In this document: positions 36,493-46,572 of the stretch, in pieces
Numbering within the stretch: position 1 is the stretch's first letter
Layout: the number at the start of each line of letters is the position of its first letter
From: Phyllobacterium pellucidum
GTDB taxonomy: Bacteria > Pseudomonadota > Alphaproteobacteria > Rhizobiales > Rhizobiaceae
Reading direction: 5' to 3'
NCBI RefSeq assembly: GCF_013327855.1
Contig: NZ_JABUMX010000003.1
Coordinates: forward strand, 496,001-560,000
Length of the DNA stretch: 64,000 nt
Notes under the pieces: generated by a model
Told to the model about the DNA's origin: nothing
The model's input: the letters and a program-made list of their open reading frames with translations, nothing else
Databases searched by the model: none
Position numbers and translations under genes: made by a program

Positions 36493-37817
36493 TGTGGCGG
36501 CGTGCCGTTGTCGGAGAGCACTTCGCCGGCAAGATAGAGCGAGCCGCCGATGAGGATGCGCGGCGCGGGCTCGCTGGAGTCCCAGCTATCGCGCAAGATT
36601 TTCAGGGCATTCTCCACCGAATGCACCGGCTCGGCGGAAAGACCCGCTTCATTGGCAGCGATTGCCAGCTCGTCGTGGGGGATACCGGCGCCGCTGGAGC
36701 GGATCGGCACCGTATAGACGTGGCGCGCCATGCCGGTGAATGCCTGGAAGTATCCCACCGGGTCCTTGGTATTGATCATGCCCGTAATGAGGAAAAGCGG
36801 GCGCTGGCTGCGGTCTTCAAGGGTGGCGATCGCCTCTGCGACCACGAGGCCCGCACCGGGATTGTGCCCGCCGTCGAGCCAGATCTCCGAACCGGGTACG
36901 GATAGTTCAACAAGCTTGCCCTTGACGAGGCGCTGCATGCGCGCCGGCCACTCCACGGTGGTCATGGCGCGCTCGACGGCCTGTTCGGGAACTTTAAAGC
37001 CGGCGGTCCGCACGGCCTGGATGGCCGCGGCCGCATTGGCCAGTTGATGGCGGCCAAGAAGGTTCGGCAGGGGCAGGTCCATCAGGCCGGTATTGTCCTG
37101 ATAGATCATGCGGCCGCGCTCTTCGAAACTCAGGAAATCCTGGCCATAGACGGCATAGGGGCAATCGCGCCGCTCTGCGGTCTCGATCAGGACCATGCGC
37201 ACGGCTTCTTCGTCCTGCGCGCCAATAACGACGGGGCAACGCGGCTTGATAATGCCCGCCTTCTCGGCTGCAATGAGCTCCACACGATCGCCAAGATAGG
37301 GCTGGTGGTCGAGCGAGATCGGCATGATGACGCTGACCGCCGGCTCCGGGATCACATTTGTCGCGTCGAACCTTCCGCCAAGACCGACCTCAAGGACAAC
37401 GGCGTCCGCCGGGTGCTCGGAAAAAAGCACAAAGGTGACTGCCGTCAAAATTTCAAAAACGGTGATCGCCTGCCCGGCGTTGGCTTCGGCGACGCGTTTC
37501 ACCGCTTCCGCCAGAACCACATCCTCGACAATCTTGCCGCCGCCCGGTGCACCGAGCCTGTAACGCTCATGCCAGCGCACGAGATGGGGGGAGGTATGCA
37601 CATGCGCGGTATAGCCCGCAGCCTCGAGCAGTGCGCGAGAGAAGGCTACCGCCGAACCCTTGCCGTTGGTCCCGGCGACATGGATCACCGGCGGGAGTCT
37701 CAGATGCGGATTGCCCAACGTGTCGAGCAGGCGTGTGATCCGGCCGAGCGACAGGTCGAAGCCCTTCGGGTGCAAGCCGAGCAGCCGTTCTATTTCCTTT
37801 TCAGCATGCGACGACAT
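36489..37817 (-). CDS. folC: Bifunctional dihydrofolate/folylpolyglutamate synthase
   Basis: Adds glutamate to dihydropteroate and to folates. The 442-residue Mur-ligase-fold protein has the P-loop GTNGKGS at 49-55, EVGLGGRFDATN and LDGGHNPGA in the C-terminal domain. Last gene of the run trpF-trpB-trpA-accD-folC, 33 bp after accD. Confidence 0.96.
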   Translation of the reverse strand: MSSHAEKEIERLLGLHPKGFDLSLGRITRLLDTLGNPHLRLPPVIHVAGTNGKGSAVAFSRALLEAAGYTAHVHTSPHLVRWHERYRLGAPGGGKIVEDVVLAEAVKRVAEANAGQAITVFEILTAVTFVLFSEHPADAVVLEVGLGGRFDATNVIPEPAVSVIMPISLDHQPYLGDRVELIAAEKAGIIKPRCPVVIGAQDEEAVRMVLIETAERRDCPYAVYGQDFLSFEERGRMIYQDNTGLMDLPLPNLLGRHQLANAAAAIQAVRTAGFKVPEQAVERAMTTVEWPARMQRLVKGKLVELSVPGSEIWLDGGHNPGAGLVVAEAIATLEDRSQRPLFLITGMINTKDPVGYFQAFTGMARHVYTVPIRSSGAGIPHDELAIAANEAGLSAEPVHSVENALKILRDSWDSSEPAPRILIGGSLYLAGEVLSDNGTPPQ

Positions 37818-37850
37818 TGCACATCCGGCTTTAGGTATGGCGCAGCGGCA

Positions 37851-38783
37851 TCAGGAATCGGCCTTGGCCGGAACCGGCAAAGCGGTGGTGGCGAGACCAT
37901 TCGGCACATCGGTCTCCTCGGCAATTTCCGTCGCCGGCTGGCCCATCATCATCTTGAGGAGCCGGGCAATAGTCGTCTTGAGCTGCGGCCGCGGCACCAC
38001 CATGTCGACCATGCCGTGGGTTTTCAAATATTCGGCGCGCTGGAAACCTTCCGGCAGTTTCTCGCGGATGGTCTGTTCGATGACGCGCTGCCCGGCAAAG
38101 CCGATCAGGGCGCCTGGTTCTGCAATATGGATATCGCCGAGCATGGCATAGGATGCGGAGACGCCGCCGGTCGTCGGATTGGTCAGGACGACGATATAGG
38201 GCAGGCCGGCTTCCTTCAGCATTTCCACGGCAACCGTGGTGCGCGGCAGCTGCATCAGCGAAAGAATGCCCTCTTGCATGCGCGCCCCGCCCGATGCGGC
38301 AAAGAGCACCAGCGGCTTCTTCTGTGCGATCGCTGTTTCAAAACCCTTGATGATTGCCTCGCCCGCTGCCATCCCGAGCGAACCGCCCATGAAGCTGAAG
38401 TCGTGGATCGTGACGACGATCGGCAGACCCTCGATGGTGCCGAGGGCGTTGATGATTGCGTCGTCCTGCCCGGTCTTGGTGCGATGTTCCTTGAGGCGGT
38501 CGATATAGCGCTTCTCATCGCGGAATTTCAAAGGATCGATGGCGACCTTGGGCTGCTCGAGCGTCTCGAAAATCCCGTCATCGAAGAAAAAGCGCAGCCG
38601 ATCACGCGCCGGAATGCGCATGTGGTGGCCGGAAGACGGCACGACCCTCTGGTTCTTTTCGAGATCCGTGTGGAAGACCATCTCTCCGGACTCCGGATCC
38701 TTGATCCAGAGATTCTCCGGCATTTCACGGCGGCCAAGCATCGAGTTGATCTTTGGCCGAACGTAATTCGTGATCCAGTTCAT
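37851..38783 (-). CDS. accD: Acetyl-CoA carboxylase carboxyltransferase subunit beta, zinc ribbon lost
   Basis: Transfers the carboxyl group from carboxybiotin to acetyl-CoA, the first step of fatty-acid synthesis. The 310-residue protein keeps the crotonase-like carboxyltransferase core ([37 protein letters not shown]). The four cysteines of the N-terminal zinc ribbon found in E. coli AccD are absent: the two CxxC positions read KDPESGE and VVPSSGHH, and I see no cysteine in the protein. It lies between trpA and folC. Confidence 0.96.
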   Translation of the reverse strand: MNWITNYVRPKINSMLGRREMPENLWIKDPESGEMVFHTDLEKNQRVVPSSGHHMRIPARDRLRFFFDDGIFETLEQPKVAIDPLKFRDEKRYIDRLKEHRTKTGQDDAIINALGTIEGLPIVVTIHDFSFMGGSLGMAAGEAIIKGFETAIAQKKPLVLFAASGGARMQEGILSLMQLPRTTVAVEMLKEAGLPYIVVLTNPTTGGVSASYAMLGDIHIAEPGALIGFAGQRVIEQTIREKLPEGFQRAEYLKTHGMVDMVVPRPQLKTTIARLLKMMMGQPATEIAEETDVPNGLATTALPVPAKADS

Positions 38784-38828
38784 GATCGGTCCTGTTCTTC
38801 CGTCAAAGGTTCAGGTGATTTAGAGCTT

Positions 38829-39668
38829 CTACTCGGCCGCCGCAAGGCGTACAGCCCTGACGCCGCTGGAGAGGCCCTGCACCATGGTGGCAACTGCCTC
38901 GGCAGGATCGGCGACCAGCGAGCCATCGGGACGGATCGTATTGGCAACGGCATTGATGATCGCCGTACCGACGACGACACCGTCGGCAGCGCTGCCGATC
39001 ACTTTCGCCTGTTCTGCGGTCTTGACGCCGAAACCGACGACGACCGGAAGGTCCGTGTGCTTCTTGATGCGCTCCACGGCGCTCGCAACCTTCGACGTGT
39101 CAGGAAGCGCCGAGCCGGTGATGCCGGTCATCGATACGTAGTAGACGAAGCCGGAGGTGTTCTGCAGCACTTTCGGCAGGCGCTTTTCGTCCGTCGTCGG
39201 CGTCGCCAGGCGAATGAAGTTGATCCCGGCCTTGATAGCGGGGATGCACAGCTCTTCGTCCATTTCCGGCGGCAGGTCGACGATGATGAGACCATCGATT
39301 CCCGCCGCAACGGCATCCTTCAGGAAGCGGTCGACACCGTAAATGTAGATGGGATTGTAGTAGCCCATCAGCACGATCGGCGTCGTATCGTCGCTCGCGC
39401 GAAACTGCTTGGCAAGCTCCAGGGTCTTGGTCAGGGTCATGCCTTTTTTCAGCGCCCGCAGGCCCGCAGCCTGAATGGCGGGGCCATCAGCCATGGGATC
39501 GGAAAAGGGCACGCCGAGTTCGATGATATCGGAACCCGAGACCGGCAACGACTTCATGATCTTGAGCGAGGTGTCGAAATCCGGGTCGCCGCCCATGAAG
39601 TAGGTCACGAGCGCCGGACGACCCTCGGCTTTCAGTGCAGCAAATTTCCTGTCGATACGCGTCGTCAT
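38829..39668 (-). CDS. trpA: Tryptophan synthase alpha chain
   Basis: Cleaves indole-3-glycerol phosphate to indole, which is channelled to TrpB. The 279-residue TIM barrel has catalytic Glu50 ([11 protein letters not shown]) and Asp61 (MADGP), and the phosphate-binding glycines in [10 protein letters not shown]. It starts 2 bp after the trpB stop, so the two are coupled. Confidence 0.98.
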   Translation of the reverse strand: MTTRIDRKFAALKAEGRPALVTYFMGGDPDFDTSLKIMKSLPVSGSDIIELGVPFSDPMADGPAIQAAGLRALKKGMTLTKTLELAKQFRASDDTTPIVLMGYYNPIYIYGVDRFLKDAVAAGIDGLIIVDLPPEMDEELCIPAIKAGINFIRLATPTTDEKRLPKVLQNTSGFVYYVSMTGITGSALPDTSKVASAVERIKKHTDLPVVVGFGVKTAEQAKVIGSAADGVVVGTAIINAVANTIRPDGSLVADPAEAVATMVQGLSSGVRAVRLAAAE

Positions 39669-39670
39669 GA

Positions 39671-40921
39671 TCAGATGTCCATTCCAAGCAGTTTGCCGAC
39701 CGTGTGTACGTCCTTATCGCCGCGGCCGGATAGATTGACGATCATGATCTTGTCCTGCGCCATCTGCGGCGCGATCTTCACCGCGTGCGCGATGGCGTGG
39801 GCGGATTCGAGCGCCGGAATAATACCCTCTACGCGTGTGGTCAGCTGGAAGGCGTCGAGCGCCTCATTGTCAAGGATCGGCACGTAGGAAACGCGGCCCG
39901 TATCGCGCAGCCAGGAATGCTCGGGTCCGACGCCCGGATAATCAAGGCCGGCCGAAACCGAGTGGCCGTCAAGGATCTGGCCATCCTGATCCTGCAGGAG
40001 GTAGGTGCGGTTGCCGTGCAAAACGCCGGGACGGCCAGCGCTCATCGAGGCACAATGTTCGATACCGTCAAGCCCTCGTCCGCCAGCCTCGATACCGATG
40101 ATGTCGACGCTCTTGTCGTCAAGGAACGGGTGGAACAGGCCGATTGCGTTGGACCCGCCGCCGACGGCAGCGATGATCGTGTCGGGCAGGCGCCCCTCCT
40201 GTTCGAGGATCTGCTCGCGTGCCTCAATGCCGATGACGGACTGGAAGTCGCGAACGAGTTCGGGATAGGGATGGGGACCAGCGGCTGTGCCGATCAGGTA
40301 GTAGGTGTCGTCGACATTGGTGACCCAGTCACGCAACGCTTCGTTCATGGCATCCTTGAGCGTGCCATGGCCGGAGGAAACCGGCTTCACTTCGGCACCA
40401 AGCAGCTTCATGCGGAAGACGTTCGGCTTCTGCCGCTCGACGTCGGTCGCGCCCATATAGACGACGCAGGGGAGCCCGAAGCGAGCCGACACCGTAGCCG
40501 AGGCGACGCCATGCTGTCCGGCGCCAGTCTCGGCGATGATGCGGGTCTTGCCCATGCGCTTGGCGAGCAGGATTTGCCCGAGGCAATTGTTGATCTTGTG
40601 GCTGCCGGTGTGATTGAGGTCTTCGCGCTTGAAGTAGATCTTGGCGCCGCCATTGCCGCCCTGATCCTTGGCGAGCTGGCGCACGTGCCGGGTTAGGCCC
40701 TCGGCATAATAGAGCTTGGACGGCCGGCCGGCGTAGTGCGTGGAAAGCGCCTGAAGCTCGGCCTTGAAGGCCGGATCATTCTTGGCGTCGTCATAGGCCT
40801 GCTGCAATTCAAGAATGAGCGGCATCAGCGTTTCGGCAACAAAGCGCCCGCCGAAAATGCCGAACATGCCCTCTTCGTCGGGACCTGTCTTGAATGAATT
40901 GGGCTCAACCACCTTGTTCAC
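39671..40921 (-). CDS. trpB: Tryptophan synthase beta chain
   Basis: PLP enzyme that condenses indole with serine. The 416-residue protein has the PLP-lysine Lys109 in [11 protein letters not shown], the GGGSNA phosphate loop ([11 protein letters not shown]) and the TrpB1-type length. It lies 45 bp after trpF. Confidence 0.98.
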   Translation of the reverse strand: MNKVVEPNSFKTGPDEEGMFGIFGGRFVAETLMPLILELQQAYDDAKNDPAFKAELQALSTHYAGRPSKLYYAEGLTRHVRQLAKDQGGNGGAKIYFKREDLNHTGSHKINNCLGQILLAKRMGKTRIIAETGAGQHGVASATVSARFGLPCVVYMGATDVERQKPNVFRMKLLGAEVKPVSSGHGTLKDAMNEALRDWVTNVDDTYYLIGTAAGPHPYPELVRDFQSVIGIEAREQILEQEGRLPDTIIAAVGGGSNAIGLFHPFLDDKSVDIIGIEAGGRGLDGIEHCASMSAGRPGVLHGNRTYLLQDQDGQILDGHSVSAGLDYPGVGPEHSWLRDTGRVSYVPILDNEALDAFQLTTRVEGIIPALESAHAIAHAVKIAPQMAQDKIMIVNLSGRGDKDVHTVGKLLGMDI

Positions 40922-40966
40922 TGCTCCACTCCGTTCCTGGGATAGTCGCCGAAGCGACTGCCCGCC

Positions 40967-41626
40967 TTAAGCCGCATCGGCGCTTTTGGCAGCGCGCACG
41001 GCCCTGAAAAATTCCTTGATAAGCCCGACATCCTTAACGCCGGGCGCCGATTCGACGCCGGATGAAATATCAATGCCGCCCGGCAATGTCTCCTGCAATG
41101 CCTGGCCGATATTACCGGCATTCAGCCCGCCGGACAGAATGTAATCGAGCGAGCCGTCAAGCTCACTCAAGACCTGCCAATCGAACGCGACGCCATTGCC
41201 ACCCGGCAAGGCCGAGCCTGCAGGTGCCTTGGCATCGAACATCAGCCGATCGGCGATGCCGATGTACGGTTCGATCTGCGCAAGGTCGCCGCGCTCGCGC
41301 AGCGAGAAGACCTTGATCACCGGGAGGCCATAACGCGCTTTCACCTGCCGCACGCGCGAGACGCTCTCGTGGCCGTGCAACTGCAGCATATCAGGCGCCA
41401 TTTCCGAAACGATCGCATCGAGCGCGGCATCGTCGGCATCAACGGTAACGGCAACGGCCTTTGCTCGGCCTGCGGCGGCGCGGCGCAGACGACCGGCCTC
41501 GGCAGGGTTAATATTGCGCGGGCTCTTTGCAAAGAAGATGAAGCCGATATGCGTGGCGCCACCGTCGAGGGCAGCGGCAACTGCTTCGTCGGTTTTCAAT
41601 CCGCATATCTTTATATCAAGGCTCAT
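40967..41626 (-). CDS. trpF: Phosphoribosylanthranilate isomerase
   Basis: Amadori isomerase of tryptophan synthesis. The ATG at 41626 gives 219 residues starting MSLDIKICGLKT, with catalytic Cys8, and a later catalytic Asp in FDAKA. YILSGGLNAGN and SSGVESAPGVKD form the phosphate site. The frame is open to 41728 without a conserved start. First gene of the trpFBA-accD-folC run; trpC, trpD and trpE are not in the window. Confidence 0.96.
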   Translation of the reverse strand: MSLDIKICGLKTDEAVAAALDGGATHIGFIFFAKSPRNINPAEAGRLRRAAAGRAKAVAVTVDADDAALDAIVSEMAPDMLQLHGHESVSRVRQVKARYGLPVIKVFSLRERGDLAQIEPYIGIADRLMFDAKAPAGSALPGGNGVAFDWQVLSELDGSLDYILSGGLNAGNIGQALQETLPGGIDISSGVESAPGVKDVGLIKEFFRAVRAAKSADAA

Positions 41627-41681
41627 GACCCGCCACTCGCATGAAAATGCGCCAAAGTCGAGGATTTTGCATCGGACTCTG

Positions 41682-42323
41682 TCACAGATGGTGGTGATAG
41701 CCCTTCGCGACAAGAAATTCGAACGCATCCGCGACGGATACGGGGATGGATTGCGCTGTCTGATAGCCTTTTATGGGGTAAATCCTCATGCGATGCACGT
41801 CGCCGACCATCTCGTTGATAAGGCCCTCAAGCGAATAGGCCGTCGTCGGTTGGTCTTCGAAACGGGTAAGTGGTGCGGTCACCAGCGTTGCAACTTCAGG
41901 CCATTGTGCATCCGCCGTGGCGCGGACGCGCCGCTGGGTCTGCGGCTTAGTGACCATAATGACCCGCTGGATATGCTCGCCGGCCATTGATCTGGCAAAG
42001 CGGATATTCTCGCCGATATTGGTGGCGTGGGGCTCGATGAGAATGGAGACGGCGGGCACGCCAAGATTGACGGCACGGTGCGCAAACGCCTCTGCCTCGC
42101 TGCTTTCATAAAGGTTGCCGGTCCAGTTGCCGGATTTGCCGGTAAAGAGAATACGCGGCGCCAGACCCTGATGAAACAACGCGGCGCAATGGTCGGCGAC
42201 GCGCAGATCGTAGCTGCCGAGCCCGATGATCAGGTCCGCCTTGGCGAGCGGATCGTAGATGTGGTGATATTCCCACAGCGTTTTTGCGGCCTGCAAAACC
42301 GGCGTTGGAAGTTCCACTGCCAT
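41682..42323 (-). CDS. YdcF/SanA-like DUF218 protein
   Basis: The 213-residue DUF218 protein has ADLIIGLGSYDLRVAD, RILFTGKSGN and VSILIEPHATNIGENI, the motifs of the YdcF family, whose E. coli member binds S-adenosylmethionine in vitro. The function is unknown. I chose the ATG at 42323, which overlaps the stop of the upstream metallopeptidase gene (TGATG); an extension to 42410 would lie inside that gene. There is no signal peptide. Confidence 0.82.
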   Translation of the reverse strand: MAVELPTPVLQAAKTLWEYHHIYDPLAKADLIIGLGSYDLRVADHCAALFHQGLAPRILFTGKSGNWTGNLYESSEAEAFAHRAVNLGVPAVSILIEPHATNIGENIRFARSMAGEHIQRVIMVTKPQTQRRVRATADAQWPEVATLVTAPLTRFEDQPTTAYSLEGLINEMVGDVHRMRIYPIKGYQTAQSIPVSVADAFEFLVAKGYHHHL

Positions 42324-43081
42324 CAGCTGAAATCGATTGCCTGCAATGCGCCGCCATTGCGCTTCAGCCAGGCCTTGCAGCGCTCGGTATCCGGGCAAAG
42401 TTCGCCGCACAACTTCCAGAATTTCGGACCGTGGTTCATTTCCTTAAGGTGGGCGACCTCGTGCGCGACCAGATAATTGATGATCGGCGGCGGGGCCATC
42501 ATGATGCGCCAGGAAAAGGACAGCGTGCCATCGGAGGTGCAAGAGCCCCAGCGGCTTTTCGTATCCTTCAACCGCACCGCTTTTGCGCGTCTGCCGACAG
42601 CCGCAGTATGGCGCGCGACGAGCATCTCAAGATCACGGCGGGCTTCCCGCTTGAGGAAATCGCCGACGCGGCGGGCAAGATGTGGGCGGTCACCGCAGAT
42701 GATGAGCAATGGCCCGTCTGGCCCCTGCTCCTGCCGGACCGTGCCGCGCTTGGCGGGTTCGTGAACGATGAGATGCGGCACACCTCGCACCGGTATCTTC
42801 ACGCCGGGGCGCACCTTGGGCTGGTCGGGCATCTTGGAGATGCGGGTCTCGATCCAACCCTCGTGGCGCGTGAGGAACTTATCGATCTCTCGCGCCGGCA
42901 TGCCGGGTGGCACGGTCATGCGCAGTCCCTTGCCACCGGCGTCGATCCGCAGCGTCAAGCGTGTAGCGCGAGGGTTCTCCATGACGCGCAGCGGCAGAAC
43001 GCGCCCGGCCACCTCGTAGCTGCGTTCAGCCGTGAGCGTGGCGGACTTTTTCGGCGGATTCCGAAACAGGGACAGGATCAT
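42323..43081 (-). CDS. YgjP-like zinc metallopeptidase (DUF45, M48-related)
   Basis: The 252-residue protein has a C-terminal zincin motif HEVAHLKEMNHGPKFW (about 198-213, HExxH plus a downstream His) and a preceding RWGSCTSDGTL block, the signature of the YgjP/SprT-like family. Substrates are unknown. It is translationally coupled to the YdcF-like gene downstream by a 1-base overlap. Confidence 0.9.
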   Translation of the reverse strand: MILSLFRNPPKKSATLTAERSYEVAGRVLPLRVMENPRATRLTLRIDAGGKGLRMTVPPGMPAREIDKFLTRHEGWIETRISKMPDQPKVRPGVKIPVRGVPHLIVHEPAKRGTVRQEQGPDGPLLIICGDRPHLARRVGDFLKREARRDLEMLVARHTAAVGRRAKAVRLKDTKSRWGSCTSDGTLSFSWRIMMAPPPIINYLVAHEVAHLKEMNHGPKFWKLCGELCPDTERCKAWLKRNGGALQAIDFS

Positions 43082-43183
43082 GCGGCCACTTTAGTTGATT
43101 CGAGGGGTGTCGCCAGCCAAAACAGGAGCGGCGCCGGGACATCCCGGCGCCGCCTCATAAAGCAACGAACGATTGAAACAGGG

Positions 43184-43630
43184 TTATTCGCCGTTGCCTT
43201 CATTCACATCAGGAACCGATCCCGAAGGCTTCCTGGCGTTGCGATCGGCCATGAAGCGGTCGAATTCTTCCCTGTCCTTGGCGCGGCGCAGTTCCTGCGC
43301 ATAGGTCTCGAACTCGGCGCGCATCTCTTCGAGCTTGCGGCGTTCCTCGTCGAGGCGCTCCAGTTCCTTCTCGCGCCATTCGTCGAAGGCGACGTTGCCG
43401 GTGCCGAACGGACCTCGGCCGAAACGCTGCGAACGGCTATTGCGGCGCCACGCACCGCAGACGTTTTCAGCGGCATTGTTCATTTCGTGTTTGAAACCGC
43501 CAAACCGGTTGCCCCAGACAATGTAGGCAAGCATGGCTAAGCCAAGTGGCCAGAACAGCATGAAACCGATAATCATCAGAGCGATGGTCGCCGGGGTCCA
43601 GCCTGGCCGGATCAAAGCAGCATTGTTCAT
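43184..43630 (-). CDS. DUF2852 membrane protein
   Basis: The 148-residue protein has a hydrophobic hairpin near the N-terminus (about 13-40), then a basic linker and a long charged coiled-coil (about 80-130, EWREKELERLDEERRKLEE). I recognise it as DUF2852, an alphaproteobacterial family of unknown function. It is flanked by 100-bp gaps, so it is probably monocistronic. Confidence 0.82.
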   Translation of the reverse strand: MNNAALIRPGWTPATIALMIIGFMLFWPLGLAMLAYIVWGNRFGGFKHEMNNAAENVCGAWRRNSRSQRFGRGPFGTGNVAFDEWREKELERLDEERRKLEEMRAEFETYAQELRRAKDREEFDRFMADRNARKPSGSVPDVNEGNGE

Positions 43631-43747
43631 CTAAAGCCCTTCCTTACTGAAGAAAGCCCGACCCCGATTGGTCGATCGATTACGACATGGGAAGGAAATT
43701 TTGGCTTTTCAAGAAAACGTGACTCCAAATGCGACAAGCCTTTGGAA

Positions 43748-44893
43748 TCAGACCGCTTTCTTTACGTGATCGAGCCAATAGACGAGCAGGCCCGCAACGA
43801 GCGCCCAGAAGGCCGCGCCGATTCCCGCGATCGAGATGCCGGATGCCGTGACCGCGAAGGTCACGATTGCGGCAAGGCGCTCCTTTTCTGTCTTGAGCGC
43901 GAGCGATAGCGCGTTGGTAAATGCACCGATGAGGGCGAGGCCGGCGACGAGCGCGATCAGCGGCGCCGGCAGAACGGCGAACAGCGCGACGAGGGAGGCG
44001 CCGAAGATCGCAAATATCAGATAGGAAAGCGCATAGAACGGTCCGGTCAGCCAACGCTTCTGCGGGTCAGGATGGGCATCGGGACCGGTGCAGATGGCGG
44101 CCGAGATCGCCGCCATATTGCTGGTGTGCCCACCAAAGGGCGCGCTCAGCAGCGAGACAAGGCCGGTCACCTGCAAAGCCGCGGCCGTCGGCGGCTCGTA
44201 ACCTGCCGCGCGCAAGACCGCAAAACCCGGCAGGTTCTGCGAAGCCATGGTGACGAGATAAAGCGGCAGGGCAAGGCCGATCATGGCGCGCAGGTCGAAC
44301 ACCGGCATGATCAGCGTCAATGTCGACAGTTCGACCGAGGGGACGCTTGCCACGCGCCCGCTAGCAAAGGCGTATACCACGCCGCCGAAAAGTACCGCGA
44401 GGACGGCCATGGCAGGGTTATAGAGCCGGATGATGAAGAACAGCGCCGCCAGCGGCAGAACAAACAGCGGATCAATCGGTATGGTTCGCGCCGCGCCGAT
44501 GAGGAAGGCAAAGAGCACGCCGGCAAGCATGCCCGAGGCGATGGAAGCCGGGATCTTCGAGACGAAAGCCGAGACCGGCTTGATCAACCCCGTAAGGATG
44601 ATGGCAAGGGCGGTGACGATAAAGGCACCGACGGCCTCAGGCATGGAAAAGCCGATAGACCCGCCGATAAGCGCAAGGCCAGGGGTCGACCATGCACTGA
44701 TAATCGGCATTTTGTAGCGCCAGCTGAGGTAGCCGGTGGCGAAGAACATTGCGAGACAGACCGCGGTGACCCAGCTTGCGGTCTCGGCCTGTGTCGCGCC
44801 CAGCGCCTGGGCCGCCGCGATAATCAGCGCCAGCGTACCGCCGAAACCGACGACCGCAGCAACGACGGCAGAAGCAACCACTGAAAAGCGCAT
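43748..44893 (-). CDS. BenE family benzoate/H+ symporter-like transporter
   Basis: The 381-residue polytopic membrane protein has about 11-12 transmembrane segments and the BenE family motifs SWVTAVCLAMFF and FGGHTSNMAAISAAICTG. The family name comes from benzoate uptake in Acinetobacter; no aromatic-degradation genes are adjacent, so the substrate here is open. It lies 9 bp downstream of the alpha/beta hydrolase gene on the same strand. Confidence 0.88.
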   Translation of the reverse strand: MRFSVVASAVVAAVVGFGGTLALIIAAAQALGATQAETASWVTAVCLAMFFATGYLSWRYKMPIISAWSTPGLALIGGSIGFSMPEAVGAFIVTALAIILTGLIKPVSAFVSKIPASIASGMLAGVLFAFLIGAARTIPIDPLFVLPLAALFFIIRLYNPAMAVLAVLFGGVVYAFASGRVASVPSVELSTLTLIMPVFDLRAMIGLALPLYLVTMASQNLPGFAVLRAAGYEPPTAAALQVTGLVSLLSAPFGGHTSNMAAISAAICTGPDAHPDPQKRWLTGPFYALSYLIFAIFGASLVALFAVLPAPLIALVAGLALIGAFTNALSLALKTEKERLAAIVTFAVTASGISIAGIGAAFWALVAGLLVYWLDHVKKAV

Positions 44894-44902
44894 GAGGGTG
44901 AC

Positions 44903-45718
44903 CTATTGAACGGGCGGGCGGGACTTTGGATGGGTGATGCGATCGACCATTGAAGACACGGTTCGCGTCAGAAGTTCAAGGTCCTGCGGGCGGGAAAGGC
45001 GGTGGTCGCCGTCGCGAACGAGGGTGATCGTCACGTCGTCGACGGGAAGATGATCGACGAGTCGCAACGCATGGCGATAGGGAACGTCGTCGTCCTTCAT
45101 GCCTTGGAGAATGTGAATGGGGCAGTCGGTCTGGATGACGCCCTTCAATACCTGGTTGGTACGCCCGTCTTCGAGCAGCTTCTTCGTGTAGATATAGGGC
45201 TCCGGCGAATACTCCGACGGCTCTTCCATATAGCCAAGCTCGGCGATCTGCCGCCGCTGCTTGTTGGTCAGTTGCGGCTCTACCAGTTCCGAGGTGAAGT
45301 CGGGCGCCGGCGCAATAAGGACGAGGCCGGCGACCCGTCCGCCTTCACCGACCTTCTGCAGTTCTTCGATGAGGCGTAGGGCAATCCAGCCGCCCATCGA
45401 CGAGCCGATTACGATCTGGGGCCCGGAGGTGAAATCGCGGAACACCGCCAGCGTCTGTTCGAGCCAGAGCGAAATCGTGCCGTCGCGGAATTCACCGCGG
45501 GATTCGCCGTGCCCGGAATAGTCGTGCCGAAGATAGGCAAGGCCACTGCTTGCAGCCCATTGATCGAGCCATTCGGCCTTGGTGCCGAGCATGTCCGAGC
45601 GATAGCCGCCGAGCCAGACGAGACCGGGTTCGCCTCCATTCCGCCTGCGGTAGGCAATCTCGATCCCATCGACGGTGTGGAACTGGGGCGGGGTAATGTC
45701 CATGAGCATGCCTGTCAT
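44903..45718 (-). CDS. Alpha/beta hydrolase (ABHD10-like)
   Basis: The 271-residue alpha/beta hydrolase has the nucleophile elbow GSSMGG with Ser107, a candidate catalytic Asp in GMKDDDVPY and His in DGDHRLSR near residue 245. HDYSGHGES provides the oxyanion loop. It resembles mitochondrial ABHD10 (acyl-protein thioesterase/esterase); the substrate is unknown. Divergent from infC, with 204 bp between them. Confidence 0.85.
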   Translation of the reverse strand: MTGMLMDITPPQFHTVDGIEIAYRRRNGGEPGLVWLGGYRSDMLGTKAEWLDQWAASSGLAYLRHDYSGHGESRGEFRDGTISLWLEQTLAVFRDFTSGPQIVIGSSMGGWIALRLIEELQKVGEGGRVAGLVLIAPAPDFTSELVEPQLTNKQRRQIAELGYMEEPSEYSPEPYIYTKKLLEDGRTNQVLKGVIQTDCPIHILQGMKDDDVPYRHALRLVDHLPVDDVTITLVRDGDHRLSRPQDLELLTRTVSSMVDRITHPKSRPPVQ

Positions 45719-45907
45719 CTATCGCTATACTGCCTTTTGCCATGTTCGCACCTGGCAATAAAGCCCGCGATATTGCATAAAACTGAAACAATCCTATGTC
45801 TGTCATGGATGATTTATCCCGAAAAAAATGGTATTCGCATGGGCCCGACGCATAGAAGCATTGCGGCGCTGGTCCGACGGTGCTATTTGCGTTGACCGAA
45901 ATAATTC

Positions 45908-45925
45908 AAGGAGACTACTGCCATT
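45908..45925 (+). promoter_or_regulatory. infC ribosome-binding site and AUU initiation codon
   Basis: AAGGAG (45908-45913), 9-nt spacer, then ATT (45923-45925). IF-3 disfavours non-canonical start codons, so the factor represses its own translation; this feedback is established for E. coli infC and inferred here. Confidence 0.9.
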
Positions 45926-46459
45926 CGCCGACCCTTTAGAGCACAGGCGGTCCAGAAAGATGGACCTCGTTCGAACCGCGATATCCGCGTACCTCAGGTA
46001 CAATTGATCGATGCCGAAGGTGAAAACCACGGTATCGTTACCATTCAGGCAGCACTGGCCATGGCCGATGAGGCCGGACTTGATCTCGTCGAGATCGTCC
46101 CCAATGCCGAGCCGCCGGTTTGCAAGATCGTCGATCTGGGCAAGCTGAAGTACCAGGGCCAGAAGAAGGCCGCTGAGGCGCGCAAGAAGCAGAAGACAGT
46201 CGAAATCAAAGAAATCAAGATGCGTCCGAACATCGATACGCATGACTATGATGTGAAGATGAAGGCGATCAAGCGGTTCTTCGATGAGGGCGACAAGGTC
46301 AAGGTAACGCTGCGTTTCCGCGGCCGTGAAATGGCGCACCAGGAACTCGGCATGCGTCTGCTCGACCGGGTGAAGGAAGATACTGTCGAGATTTCCAAGG
46401 TCGAGGCGGAGCCGAAGCTTGAAGGCCGCCAGATGATGATGGTGCTCGCACCGCGCTGA
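45923..46459 (+). CDS. infC: Translation initiation factor IF-3 (AUU start codon)
   Basis: Binds the 30S subunit and enforces start-codon fidelity. The 178-residue protein must start at the ATT at 45923: AAGGAG lies at 45908-45913, an in-frame TAA closes the frame at 45902, and the first ordinary start (TTG at 46004) would delete conserved N-domain residues such as [10 protein letters not shown]. The AUU start is the known autoregulatory device of infC. The C-domain with [25 protein letters not shown] is intact. A terminator follows. Confidence 0.97.
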   Translation: MRRPFRAQAVQKDGPRSNRDIRVPQVQLIDAEGENHGIVTIQAALAMADEAGLDLVEIVPNAEPPVCKIVDLGKLKYQGQKKAAEARKKQKTVEIKEIKMRPNIDTHDYDVKMKAIKRFFDEGDKVKVTLRFRGREMAHQELGMRLLDRVKEDTVEISKVEAEPKLEGRQMMMVLAPR

Positions 46460-46479
46460 CAGGCGCTTTCCTCGGATCA

Positions 46480-46505
46480 AGAGCCGCCTTCGGGCGGCTT
46501 TTTCA
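46480..46505 (+). terminator. Terminator after infC
   Basis: AGCCGCC (46482-46488), tetraloop TTCG, GGCGGCT (46493-46499), then TTTTT. It separates infC from rpmI-rplT transcription. Confidence 0.92.
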
Positions 46506-46572
46506 TTTACAATCGGCCTTGATCGATTCAGTTGTTGCGCTTTTTCAGACTTCTGGTAATAAGGCCCCGTTC

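Noticed and set aside
37044..39887. A 947-codon plus-strand open frame antisense to folC, accD and trpA
   Set aside because: It mirrors three well-conserved minus-strand genes, has no recognisable domain and spans their intergenic gaps; such frames are common in GC-rich genomes.
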